Source: Gammaproteobacteria bacterium (lineage in GTDB: Bacteria; Pseudomonadota; Gammaproteobacteria; Pseudomonadales; Azotimanducaceae). From it: DNA of 64,000 bases. The notes under the pieces are model-generated. The model ran no database searches and was not told the origin of the DNA. It saw nothing but the letters and a program-made list of their open reading frames with translations. The stretch spans positions 30,987 through 94,986 of the forward strand of contig SMWF01000117.1 in NCBI GenBank assembly GCA_004357385.1, read 5' to 3'. The first letter of the stretch is position 1. The number at the start of each line of letters is the position of its first letter. Below are positions 57,101 through 64,000 of this stretch, in pieces. The translations under genes were made by a program, and so were the position numbers.

Positions 57101-57898
57101 ATGCGAATCAATCTCGGGAGCTCTGGTGTACGTTTTGCATCGCTGGGCAGCGGCAGTCGTGGCAACGGCACGCTGGTGCAGATGAATGGCCAGCTGGTAC
57201 TGGTCGATTGCGGGTTTACCCTCAAAGACGTGCGCGCGCGGCTCGCCCGGCTGGGTGTCGAGCCCGGACAACTCGATGCCCTGCTGGTTACCCATGAGCA
57301 CTCGGATCATGCCCGTGGGATCCCGGCGTTGGCCCGTCATTGCGGGGCGCCGACCTATCTTTCTTACGGCACCGCCCGAGCGCTGCGTGACTGGGACGGC
57401 TTCGAGTTGCGGCCCTTCGACAGCCATTCCAGTTTCGAGATCGGTGGGGTGAACGTCACCCCGGTATCTGTTCCGCACGACGCGCGCGAACCGACCCAGT
57501 TCGTGTTCGATGCGACCCTGGCGGGCGCTCCGCGTCGCATCGGGGTGCTCACGGATCTTGGCCATGTAACGCGGCACGTGGTCGATTGTTATCAGGGCTG
57601 CCATGGGCTGCTGATGGAGAGCAATCACGACCTGGACATGCTTTGGAGGGGTCGCTATCCGGCGGCATTGAAGCGTCGTATCGCTGGTATGCAGGGACAC
57701 CTGGCCAATGCCCAGGCGCTGGAGTTTCTCGATGCCGTGTGCCACGAAGACCTGCAACACGTGTTGGTTGGGCATATCAGCGAGGAGAACAACTGCCCGC
57801 GGTTGATCGGGGAGCTATATCAGGACGTCTCGGCGAGCGTCGGCAACCTCGAACTCGCCACCCAGGCGCTTGGTTCCGATTGGGTTGAAATTACCTGA
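57101..57898 (+). CDS. MBL-fold hydrolase, YycJ/WalJ-like
   Basis: A 265-residue metallo-beta-lactamase-fold protein. The motifs are FASLGSGSRGNGTLVQ, LVDCGFTLKDVRARLA, the metal site VTHEHSDHARGI (HxHxDH), LTDLGHVT, MESNHDLDML and VGHISEENNCP. Members include YycJ, linked to cell-wall and DNA-repair processes, with unknown substrate in gammaproteobacteria. The start is uncertain: an ATG at 57065 is only 2 bp beyond the inverted-repeat element; I prefer the ATG at 57101. In Pseudomonas this gene follows bamC, supporting that the 263-bp element intruded. Confidence 0.88.
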   Translation: MRINLGSSGVRFASLGSGSRGNGTLVQMNGQLVLVDCGFTLKDVRARLARLGVEPGQLDALLVTHEHSDHARGIPALARHCGAPTYLSYGTARALRDWDGFELRPFDSHSSFEIGGVNVTPVSVPHDAREPTQFVFDATLAGAPRRIGVLTDLGHVTRHVVDCYQGCHGLLMESNHDLDMLWRGRYPAALKRRIAGMQGHLANAQALEFLDAVCHEDLQHVLVGHISEENNCPRLIGELYQDVSASVGNLELATQALGSDWVEIT

Positions 57899-57900
57899 GT

Positions 57901-59361
57901 TCAACTCCCTTCGGCGACGCTGTCGGTGTCGCCGGGGTTGTCGGACGAGCTGAGCGCTGCGTTGCGCAGCTCCTCGTAGCTGGTCTGCAGGCATTCCGCG
58001 AAGAACTCCGGATCCGGCAGCATCTCGCGACACGAGGTGATTGAAATGGTCAGTGCACCGTCGTAGCTGAGTACCGGGAAAATCAGCCCCATACCGTCGA
58101 AGATGGGCCCCATGCCATACTGGGCGACCAGCTTCGCGCCGGCGGAATAGAGCGGAAACTGGGGTCCTGGCACATTGGTAATGACGCAGTTGAACACTGG
58201 ATTGGTGCGGTTGGCGAGTCCGAACTGGGTGTAAAGACGGGCCGCGAGGGCCGCCGTCGTGGATGGGATGAACTGGCTGTAGTCCGTCATCAGCTTGGCA
58301 CCGATGGCGGCTGTCATTTCCTTGGACGAAGCGGCTTCTTCATGCACCGCCAGGAGTCGTTGGATAGGGTCGGCAATATGGGTGCCGATGGCGACGGTCA
58401 TCCCCGCGACTTGATTGCCCAGGGCGTTCTTCTGATCCGAACTGCGCACGGAGATCGGCGCCATCGCGATCAGGGGTAGATCGGGGAGCTCGTCCTTGGC
58501 CAACAGGTAAAGGCGTAAGGCGCCCCCACATACGCTGAGCACGACGTCGTTGATGGTCGCGCCCGCGATCGCGCGCTTCACGGCACGGACTTCGGCGAGT
58601 TCGAAACTGCGCCCTTCCATCACCCGGTGTGCTGTGATGGTGCTGCTGAACCGGGTGCGCGGGACCGGCCGGGTTGGCGTGAAGCGCTTCTGGAAAATGC
58701 CGCTGCTGAGGCGGCCCAAGGCAGGGATTGTCCGAGCGGCAACTTCGGCAAGCCGAAACGGCTGCAGGGCAGTGTTGAACGAAGCGCGGGCCATCAGCTC
58801 GAACGGACTCGGAACCGGTTCGCCGCGCCACGGTGACTCGTTCGGCGGCGGCGCGGGGGGATAGGGTTCGAGGTCGTGAATCGCCTCGGTCATGTCCACA
58901 CCTGAAACCCCGTCGATGCACGCATGGTGGACCTTGAAGATCACCGCATAGCAGCCTTTGGGCAGCCCTTCGATCCCGTCGAGGCCCTCGATTACCGTGA
59001 ATTCCCACAATGGCTTGGACAGATCCAGGGGCCGGGAGTGGATGCGGGCTGCCTGGATGCATAGTTGACGCCAGTCGCCTGGCTGTGGCAGCGCGATGTG
59101 TCGCACGTGAAACTCGAGATCGAACTCTCGATCTTCGATCCAGTAGGGGTGATCCAGGTTGAACGGTACGTTGACGATTTTCTCGCGGAACGTGCGGGCG
59201 AGGTGCAACCGTCCCTCGATCTGACCGAGGATGTTCTTGAATCCCTGTACGCCGCCTTCGACGGTAGATTGATCGTAGATCTGAATCGCTCCGATGTGCA
59301 TCGGCGAGCGGCTGGTTTCGAAGTACAGAAACGATGCGTCCAGGCCTGTCAGCTGCTTCAT
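57901..59361 (-). CDS. Wax ester synthase/diacylglycerol acyltransferase (WS/DGAT)
   Basis: A 486-residue acyltransferase making wax esters or triacylglycerols from acyl-CoA. The catalytic motif is FKVHHACIDGVSG (HHxxxDG, about residues 144-150). The N terminus MKQLTGLDASFLYFET and the later LSVCGGALRLYLLAKDELPD and NVPGPQFPLYSAGA segments match the family. It converges on the MBL gene with 2 bp between. With the lipase-like gene and the phasin upstream it forms a storage-lipid group; that grouping is inferred. Confidence 0.92.
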   Translation of the reverse strand: MKQLTGLDASFLYFETSRSPMHIGAIQIYDQSTVEGGVQGFKNILGQIEGRLHLARTFREKIVNVPFNLDHPYWIEDREFDLEFHVRHIALPQPGDWRQLCIQAARIHSRPLDLSKPLWEFTVIEGLDGIEGLPKGCYAVIFKVHHACIDGVSGVDMTEAIHDLEPYPPAPPPNESPWRGEPVPSPFELMARASFNTALQPFRLAEVAARTIPALGRLSSGIFQKRFTPTRPVPRTRFSSTITAHRVMEGRSFELAEVRAVKRAIAGATINDVVLSVCGGALRLYLLAKDELPDLPLIAMAPISVRSSDQKNALGNQVAGMTVAIGTHIADPIQRLLAVHEEAASSKEMTAAIGAKLMTDYSQFIPSTTAALAARLYTQFGLANRTNPVFNCVITNVPGPQFPLYSAGAKLVAQYGMGPIFDGMGLIFPVLSYDGALTISITSCREMLPDPEFFAECLQTSYEELRNAALSSSDNPGDTDSVAEGS

Positions 59362-59402
59362 TGTCTGATCTCCACGTCTTACGTTCGCAGTTTACGCGTG
59401 TG

Positions 59403-60185
59403 TCACGCGAGCGCGTCATCAATCGCCGGGTAAACGAGACGGCGCCACCCGGCACGTGAAAATGGCCGCCAGTCGTTCGGATCCTCGGCCAATCGGTCGG
59501 CGATCGCGAACAGCACGGCTGGGTGAATCCCAAGCCCCACGTGACTACTGATCACCTCGATGCTCTCGCTCAGTGGGCCCGGTTGTTGCTTGGCGATCTG
59601 CCAGGCGACTACGCCGTCGCTGCGGCTGTAGATCGCAGTGCTTGGAATGCCCGGCAGGGGTTCGCCGGCGAATGCGTGCCGAGGGGCCGTGCGAATGGTT
59701 TCGGCCCGTGGATGCTCAGTTCGTCGATAGACGCGGTAGATGCTGGTTGCGGTTGGACTGCCAGCGAACGGACTGCCGAGGGTAACGACCTGCCGAACCT
59801 TTGCCGGGAATCGTCTGGCCAATACCCGGGCATAGACGCCGCCCAGGCTCCAGCCGACCAGGCTGACCGGGACGCCCGATTCCTGCTGAACGTCGTCCAG
59901 CCGGCTCGCCAGGCGCGATCCCAGGTCACCCTTCAAGCCGCCTTGATTGCGCCCGAGGGTCCAAGGGAGCGCGCGATATCCGAGCCCGGAGAGGAACTCG
60001 CGGAGCACCCACGTGGATGCATCCGAGGCCGCGTATCCTGGCAGGACGAGAACCGGGTGACCGTCGCCGCGTGGCGCATTGCTGAGTGCCGGCAAGGAAG
60101 CAAACAATGCTCCGAGCTCGGCCGCTGCTCGAATCGGCTCAGCCAGTGCCAGCCACGGCGAGGGCGGTGCGGGGGAGTTCTCCAC
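59403..60185 (-). CDS. Lipase-like alpha/beta hydrolase
   Basis: A 260-residue serine hydrolase. The nucleophile elbow is LVGWSLGGVYAR (Ser about 112), the oxyanion region is VLVLPGYAASDASTW, and the acid and histidine probably lie in YSRSDGVVAW and SSHVGLGIHP. The pattern fits lipase/PGAP1-like esterases rather than typical PHA depolymerases. No signal peptide is clear. It lies between the phasin and WS/DGAT genes on the same strand, so release of fatty acids from stored lipid is a fair guess. Confidence 0.78.
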   Translation of the reverse strand: MENSPAPPSPWLALAEPIRAAAELGALFASLPALSNAPRGDGHPVLVLPGYAASDASTWVLREFLSGLGYRALPWTLGRNQGGLKGDLGSRLASRLDDVQQESGVPVSLVGWSLGGVYARVLARRFPAKVRQVVTLGSPFAGSPTATSIYRVYRRTEHPRAETIRTAPRHAFAGEPLPGIPSTAIYSRSDGVVAWQIAKQQPGPLSESIEVISSHVGLGIHPAVLFAIADRLAEDPNDWRPFSRAGWRRLVYPAIDDALA

Positions 60186-60213
60186 GCCAGATCACCCAGG
60201 GTACATCAAGTCC

Positions 60214-60567
60214 TCAAGCGACGTTCGCGACGGCCTCTTCTGTCGCTGCTTCGGTATTGGCAGCGTCCGAGGTAGCGAACAGGCTACGTACCAGGTTGCC
60301 CGTGGTGTCCCAGTTTCCCCGTGCAAGCTCGGACTGCTTCTCGACGGTACTGGTGAAGCCTTTCTGTACTGCGGCGTAGAAGTCGCGCTCGACGGAAACG
60401 AAGTCGTTCAAGCCTTTGATTTCGCGCAGTGCAGCAAAACGCTCGCGATTGGCTTCAACCAGGCCTTCGAGGGCTTCACGTTGAATATTGAAAAACTCGG
60501 AAACACCACTGGTGTTGAGCTCGTTCAGCTCTTTGACGAAAGTTTGGCCACGTTCGATAGCGCTCAT
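60214..60567 (-). CDS. Phasin (granule-associated protein)
   Basis: A 117-residue amphipathic all-helical protein coating polyhydroxyalkanoate or lipid granules. Phasin features include VSEFFNIQREALEGLVEANRERFAAL and VERDFYAAVQKGFTSTVEKQSEL. The ATG at 60565-60567 has a strong AAGGAG site 8 bp before it; the longer ORF from 60792 overlaps nhaA in antisense and is rejected. A near-consensus promoter and two TGCAGTGCA-type palindromes lie upstream. No phaC synthase is in the window. Confidence 0.85.
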   Translation of the reverse strand: MSAIERGQTFVKELNELNTSGVSEFFNIQREALEGLVEANRERFAALREIKGLNDFVSVERDFYAAVQKGFTSTVEKQSELARGNWDTTGNLVRSLFATSDAANTEAATEEAVANVA

Positions 60568-60595
60568 AGATCTATCTCCTTTGAGATATTGAATT

Positions 60596-60608
60596 GGTGC
60601 AGTGCAAT
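60596..60608. promoter_or_regulatory. Candidate operator GGTGCAGTGCAAT downstream of the phasin promoter
   Basis: A near-palindrome (TGCA-G-TGCA) just after the predicted phasin transcription start. A second, inverted copy lies at 60657-60668. TGC-rich palindromes are known sites of PhaR-type repressors of phasin genes; the match here is inference. Confidence 0.45.
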
Positions 60609-60619
60609 AACGGAGCGCA

Positions 60620-60648
60620 AAGTTACTGTCGGGATGCCGACCTGTCAA
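60620..60648 (-). promoter_or_regulatory. Strong sigma-70 promoter of the phasin gene
   Basis: On the minus strand a consensus TTGACA (60643-60648) is followed after 17 bp by TAACTT (60620-60625). The spacer contains the small palindrome GTCGG...CCGAC. The predicted start lies near 60612, giving a leader of about 45 nt with AAGGAG before the phasin ATG. Confidence 0.7.
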
Positions 60649-60656
60649 GGGTTTTT

Positions 60657-60668
60657 TTGCAGTGCACC
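60657..60668. promoter_or_regulatory. Candidate operator TTGCAGTGCACC upstream of the phasin -35 box
   Basis: An inverted near-copy of the site at 60596-60608 (11 of 12 bases), about 10 bp upstream of the -35 box. The pair flanks the promoter, suitable for repression by looping or for cooperative binding. Confidence 0.45.
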
Positions 60669-60781
60669 ATTTTTCTTTGAAGCGCTCTTTGCCGCTTCGT
60701 TTTTCGGGTACCATGCCTCTGCGGCCACTAGGCATGCGGCCGTGCGGCCGGATTGCGTGCCCAAACGCCGAGGAGATCGCC

Positions 60782-61984
60782 TTGCCCATCAACGCAATTC
60801 GTGAATTTCTGCGACTCGAATCGAGCGCCGGTATCGTTTTGATCGGCGCGGCGGTCGCCGCAGAACTCTGGGCGAACTCGCCGTTCGCAGTTGGCTACTT
60901 CGAGGTCATCAACACGCAGGTTGCGGTCATCATCGGCGAATTTTCCATCGACAAACCGCTGCTCCTGTGGATCAACGACGGCTTGATGGCGGTGTTCTTT
61001 TTCCTGGTGGGACTGGAGATCAAACGCGAACTGCTGGAAGGAGAGTTGTCGCGAAAGGAACAGGTGGTGTTGCCGTGCGCCGCGGCGTTGGGTGGGTTCA
61101 TCGTGCCGGCGCTCGTGTATGCGTGGATCAACCAGGACGATCCCGCTGCGCTCGCGGGCTGGGCCATTCCCGCCGCCACTGACATCGCCTTTGCGCTCGG
61201 TATCCTGTCGCTGCTCGGCGATCGTGTGCCGGTCGCGCTGAAGGTATTCCTCGCCTCCCTGGCGATCTTCGATGACATGGGGGCGATCGTCGTCATATCG
61301 ATTTTCTATACCAGCAATCTGTCGTTGTTGTCCCTGGGACTTGCGGCGCTGGGGATCGTCGTGCTGACGATATTGAGCACACGGCGCGTCGGCCGCGTGT
61401 CGGCATACGTGGTCGTGGGGGTGTTCATCTGGGTGTGCGTGCTGAAGAGCGGCGTGCATGCGACCCTCGCCGGCCTGGTGATCGCGTTCTTCATTCCGAT
61501 GCGCCATGAGGATGAAGCGTACGAAGGATCGCCTTTGATTCATACCGAGCATGCGCTGCATCCGTGGGTTGCGTTCCTCGTGCTGCCGGTGTTTGCGTTC
61601 GCCAATTCGGGTGTAGAGCTGACCGGCGTCGGGCTGGAGATGCTAGGCGAAAGCGTGCCGCTCGGCATCGGGCTCGGTTTGATGCTTGGCAAACCCATTG
61701 GCGTGTTAGCTGCCAGCTGGTTCGTGATCAAGTTCTCCGGGGCGCAGCTGCCCCGCGGAGCGAGCTGGGGGTCGATGATCGGCGTGGCGGTCCTGACCGG
61801 TATCGGCTTCACGATGAGCCTGCTCATCGGCACGCTCGCGTTTCCTGAAGGGGACCACAGCTCTCAGGTCGCCATGCGCGTTGGCGTTCTTGGCGGGTCA
61901 CTGGTTTCCGCTATCATTGGGTATCTGATTCTGCGCTGGACCTTGCCGACTCCGGATTCGATGAAAGCGGCAGAGGCCGAGTGA
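60782..61984 (+). CDS. nhaA: Na+/H+ antiporter NhaA
   Basis: A 400-residue antiporter with about 12 helices that extrudes Na+ in exchange for protons at alkaline pH. The essential aspartates are visible in PAATDIAFALG (about Asp 132) and LAIFDDMGAIV (two Asp, about 162-163). The segment FFFLVGLEIKRELLEGEL is a family hallmark. I chose the TTG at 60782, with GAGGAG eight bases upstream; the ORF opening at 60662 has no such site. A 12-bp palindrome GGTGCGCGCACC follows at 61986-61997, without a T-run. Confidence 0.93.
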   Translation: MPINAIREFLRLESSAGIVLIGAAVAAELWANSPFAVGYFEVINTQVAVIIGEFSIDKPLLLWINDGLMAVFFFLVGLEIKRELLEGELSRKEQVVLPCAAALGGFIVPALVYAWINQDDPAALAGWAIPAATDIAFALGILSLLGDRVPVALKVFLASLAIFDDMGAIVVISIFYTSNLSLLSLGLAALGIVVLTILSTRRVGRVSAYVVVGVFIWVCVLKSGVHATLAGLVIAFFIPMRHEDEAYEGSPLIHTEHALHPWVAFLVLPVFAFANSGVELTGVGLEMLGESVPLGIGLGLMLGKPIGVLAASWFVIKFSGAQLPRGASWGSMIGVAVLTGIGFTMSLLIGTLAFPEGDHSSQVAMRVGVLGGSLVSAIIGYLILRWTLPTPDSMKAAEAE

Positions 61985-62080
61985 CGGTGCGCGCACCACC
62001 CTGGCGCCGCTGACAAGCAGTGTGTCTGGCAAATCGCGCCATGCTCCGCGACAATACGTCCCCTCGGAATGCTTTCCCTC

Positions 62081-62170
62081 GGAGAGGTGCCGGAGCGGTC
62101 GAACGGGCCTGACTCGAAATCAGGTGAGGATTTGCGTCCTCCCAGGGTTCGAATCCCTGCCTCTCCGCCA
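62081..62170 (+). tRNA. tRNA-Ser (anticodon CGA)
   Basis: A 90-nt class II tRNA with encoded CCA. The acceptor is GGAGAGG with CCTCTCC, the anticodon arm CCTGACTCGAAATCAGG carries CGA, a long variable arm (GAGGATTTGCGTCCTC) is typical of tRNA-Ser, and the T-arm is CAGGGTTCGAATCCCTG. The following DNA looks like a decayed integration site. Confidence 0.97.
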
Positions 62171-62227
62171 TTTAGTTGACGTAACGTATTGTAATTATTG
62201 TAAAAATATTGATTGAATAGGAACCTA

Positions 62228-62247
62228 CCCACAAATTCGCCCACAAA
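62228..62247 (+). repeat. Direct repeat CCCACAAA next to tRNA-Ser
   Basis: CCCACAAA occurs at 62228-62235 and 62240-62247, in an AT-rich stretch 58 bp after the tRNA. Such short repeats resemble arm-type binding sites of tyrosine integrases at tRNA attachment sites. No integrase gene is visible. Confidence 0.35.
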
Positions 62248-62249
62248 CG

Positions 62250-62621
62250 GCGAATCGGTGGATGTAGGAGAGCCCGTCCCCAGATCGTCCTGGCCGATCC
62301 TGATTACTTTTTCTGGGCGATTGATGAGGGCGTTTTCGACAACAAGAGTGCGGCTATCCAGGAACAAGCGATGTTCGTCGATACCTGCGCGCGAGCTATC
62401 CCGGTTAAGGAAGGCTTCGTTGTCCAATACTACCTCCACCCTATTCGGGTTTGGTTGACCGTTTTGAGGTTGTGCCTGAAGACCAACCTCTTCATCAAGG
62501 TGGGTCCACCGCGCTAAGGCGACCATGCATCGATCTGTCCTTCGCCAGAACCATTGCTGACGGAATGGACAAGCAGGGCTCGAAAAACCTGGTAACCGAC
62601 TTGAAGAGAGAGGTGGTCTGA
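62250..62621 (+). pseudogene. Frameshifted ORF of unknown family, 3' end cut by the IS3 element
   Basis: Joining three frames gives one coherent protein: GESVDVGEPVP, then QIVLADPDYFFWAIDEGVFD through GFVVQYYLHP, then SGLVDRFEVVPEDQPLHQGG to DGMDKQGSKNLVTDLKREVV. The frame changes fall at a CCCC run near 62277-62281 and a CCC run near 62437-62440, each repaired by one added C. The final TGA (62619-62621) coincides with the predicted left end of the IS3 element, so the protein was probably longer. I do not recognise the family. Degeneration or sequencing indels are both possible. Confidence 0.55.
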
Positions 62622-62687
62622 GGAAACTGGACACTCGCCTAAGTGGACTGGCTGCTCGACAATAGGCGCAAGCCTTGAGGAGCAGGA

Positions 62688-62996
62688 ATGAGAAGACCGA
62701 GACGAAACCACAGTGCCAAGTTCAAGTCACGAGTGGCGCTGGCGGCGCTGAAGGGCGAGCGGACGCTGGCGGAGCTGGCGGAGCAGTTTGACGTACACCC
62801 CAATCAGATCACGGACTGGAAGACCCGGCTGTTGAAGAGCGCAGAAGGGGTGTTTCTGACGAAGGCGGAGCGACGCGCGGCCGAATCGGGTCCGAACGTG
62901 AAGGACCTGCAGGCCAAGATCGGTCAGCTGACGATGGCTAATGATTTTTTAGAAGGCGCGCTCGATCGGAGCCACGGTGCGAGCGCCAAGCGATGA
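62688..62996 (+). CDS. IS3-family transposase OrfA
   Basis: A 102-residue DNA-binding protein with the helix-turn-helix of IS3 OrfA ([22 protein letters not shown] and [14 protein letters not shown]) and a C-terminal leucine-zipper-like helix ([20 protein letters not shown]). It begins after GAGGAGCAGGA. A T TTT TTA heptamer (62945-62951) in the correct frame lies near its end and could give -1 frameshifting to make the OrfAB transposase. It overlaps orfB by 4 bp. Confidence 0.9.
   Translation: MRRPRRNHSAKFKSRVALAALKGERTLAELAEQFDVHPNQITDWKTRLLKSAEGVFLTKAERRAAESGPNVKDLQAKIGQLTMANDFLEGALDRSHGASAKR
62945..62951 (+). other. Candidate -1 ribosomal frameshift site TTTTTTA
   Basis: The heptamer T TTT TTA is in the zero frame of orfA (GAT TTT TTA). 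After a -1 slip the reading frame stays open through to orfB, giving a fused OrfAB. IS3 elements use such signals; a downstream stimulatory structure was not identified. Confidence 0.5.
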
Positions 62997-63814
62997 TCGA
63001 TCGGACGCATGGGTTGCCGGTGACACGCCAGGCCCAGTTGTTGGATCTGTCGCGATCGGGCGTGTACTACCGGCCGGTGCCCATCTCGGCGTCGGATTTA
63101 GCCTTGATGAGACGCATCGACGAGCTGCATCTGGAGCATCCGTTTGCCGGCAGCCGGATGCTCCAGAAGCTCCTGTGTGCCGAAGGGTTTGAGGTCGGCC
63201 GCACGCATGTGCGCACGCTGATGCGGCGGATGGGGGTGGAGGCGATCTACCGACGTCCACGGACCAGCCAACCCCACCCAGGCCATCGGGTGTTCCCGTA
63301 CCTGTTGCGCGAGAAGCGCATCGATCGGCCGAACCAGGCCTGGGCGCTGGACATCACCTATCTCCCGATGAAGCGTGGCTTTGTGTATCTGGTGGCGGTC
63401 ATGGACTGGGCGACCCGCAAGGTGTTGGCCTGGCAGCTCTCCAACACGCTGACGGCGGACTTCTGTGTGGAGGCGTTGGAGACGGCTTTTGATCGCTACG
63501 GCGTACCCGAGATTATCAACACGGACCAAGGCTCGCAGTTCACGAGCGAGGAATTCATCGCGACGGTACTCGAGGCTGGCGCGAAGCTCAGCATGGATGG
63601 CAGGGGCGCGTGGCGGGACAACCTCTTCATCGAGCGCTTCTGGCGGACGATCAAGTACGAAGAGGTGTACCTGCGCGCGTATGAGAACATGCGCGATGCG
63701 CGGCGTCATCTCACGACGTACCTGGCGTTCTACAACGGCCGTCGGCCACACAGTTCGTTGGCGGATCGGACCCCGGATGCGGCGTACTTCGGATCGGCGT
63801 TGCTGGCGGCATGA
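62993..63814 (+). CDS. IS3-family transposase OrfB (DDE integrase domain)
   Basis: A 273-residue catalytic protein. The N-terminal HTH_21-like part ([20 protein letters not shown]) is followed by the retroviral-integrase-like domain with the DDE triad: Asp in [13 protein letters not shown], Asp in [15 protein letters not shown] and Glu in [15 protein letters not shown]. The C-terminal [20 protein letters not shown] is typical of IS3. It starts ATGATCGATCGG, overlapping orfA by 4 bp. The ORF is full length with no visible damage, so the element may be active. Confidence 0.93.
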   Translation: MIDRTHGLPVTRQAQLLDLSRSGVYYRPVPISASDLALMRRIDELHLEHPFAGSRMLQKLLCAEGFEVGRTHVRTLMRRMGVEAIYRRPRTSQPHPGHRVFPYLLREKRIDRPNQAWALDITYLPMKRGFVYLVAVMDWATRKVLAWQLSNTLTADFCVEALETAFDRYGVPEIINTDQGSQFTSEEFIATVLEAGAKLSMDGRGAWRDNLFIERFWRTIKYEEVYLRAYENMRDARRHLTTYLAFYNGRRPHSSLADRTPDAAYFGSALLAA

Positions 63815-64000
63815 GCGCCCAAGCGCACAATCCGGGGTATGCCTAGGGTTGGGTTGGGCGATGAAAAAGCCTCACAGCACCTTAGCGGACGCCGCATCTC
63901 GAGCGGAGCTGAGAAAATGGCATCAAACGGTTACCAACGAGGTCACTACGCTGCGAGGATGGTATTGTGACGTCCGAAGCAACGTAGGACCAAACAGCGG
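63815..64000. other. Region after the transposase, no gene seen
   Basis: A 186-bp stretch that should contain the right end of the IS3 element and then flanking DNA. CACCTTAGCGGAC (about 63874-63886) is a weak inverted match to the left-end inner sequence. I see no coding region. Confidence 0.5.

Larger units (their letters stand above)
62619..63814 (+). mobile_element. IS3-family insertion sequence (left end and both ORFs)
   Basis: An IS3-type element with overlapping orfA and orfB. The left end is placed at TGAGGAAACTGG (62619), because IS3 ends start with TG and the upstream ORF is interrupted there; the inner sequence CGCCTAAGTGGACTGG recurs roughly inverted at about 63874-63895 (CACCTTAGCGGAC), so the right end is probably past 63,890. 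I could not fix the right terminus or a target duplication. Confidence 0.8.

Noticed and set aside
58340..59533. A 397-residue minus-strand frame overlapping WS/DGAT in another frame
   Set aside because: It is an out-of-frame shadow; the WS/DGAT frame carries HHxxxDG and other conserved blocks.
61986..61997. GGTGCGCGCACC after nhaA as a terminator
   Set aside because: It is a 12-bp palindrome with no loop and no following T-run, so it is not a convincing intrinsic terminator.
56801..62640. The AGTGTCC in the inverted-repeat element ends and the GGACACT in the IS3 left end as evidence that the IS3 mobilises the element
   Set aside because: The shared word is only seven bases, in different positions relative to the ends, and the remaining terminal sequences do not match.

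Overview
The window is a gene-dense, high-GC bacterial chromosome segment that reads as gammaproteobacterial. It has the order aspS-yebC-ruvC-ruvA-ruvB-tolQRAB-pal-cpoB-queE-queC-tRNA-Lys. It also has a second block, nadA-bepA-tusA-perM-dapA-bamC-MBL hydrolase, whose order I recall from Pseudomonas and relatives. Many starts are GTG or TTG, and several genes share 1-4 bp overlaps. Genes for branched acyl-CoA catabolism, a wax ester/triacylglycerol synthase and a phasin suggest an aerobic lipid-using heterotroph, perhaps an uncultured marine or sediment lineage. No 16S is present, so a finer assignment is not possible.

Layout. 1-11,747 (all minus): the 5' part of hisC, an AI-2E-family permease, a nitrilase-type hydrolase, a GNAT acetyltransferase, a DEAD-box helicase, a type Ic aspartate aminotransferase, type 2 argC, an epoxide hydrolase, two unrecognised genes, a glycosyltransferase, miaE and a carboxylesterase. 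11,863-20,535: an MsbA-like ABC exporter, alpha-methylacyl-CoA racemase, a small basic protein, propionyl-CoA synthetase, an ABM monooxygenase, then wrbA and arsC (minus), a YihY membrane protein and a TlpA-like lipoprotein. 20,545-23,624 (minus): a lytic transglycosylase, proS and an HU protein with a long histone-H1-like tail. 23,998-35,300: fmdB, aspS, yebC, ruvCAB, the Tol-Pal system, queE/queC and tRNA-Lys. 35,429-49,782: an accessory metabolic region with four SDRs, two MFS transporters, an enoyl-CoA hydratase relative, an MBL hydrolase, an alpha/beta hydrolase, a two-subunit acyl-CoA dehydrogenase, a CoA-transferase and one gene remnant. 49,828-57,898: an ATP-grasp protein, nadA, bepA, tusA, perM, dapA, bamC and an MBL hydrolase. 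57,901-61,984: WS/DGAT, a lipase-like hydrolase, phasin and nhaA. 62,081-64,000: tRNA-Ser(CGA), a decayed island-like segment and an IS3-family insertion sequence.

The most unusual object is a 263-bp element at 56,801-57,063, wedged between bamC and the next gene. It has near-perfect 32/33-bp terminal inverted repeats and two further long inverted repeats nested inside, so it can be drawn as a three-way junction. It carries no gene and looks like a MITE-type non-autonomous element. Other points of interest are a candidate twin operator around a strong phasin promoter, a frameshifted ORF next to tRNA-Ser that appears truncated by the IS3 element, an acyl-CoA dehydrogenase pair in which only one subunit seems to carry a catalytic glutamate, and an enoyl-CoA hydratase homologue lacking both usual catalytic glutamates.
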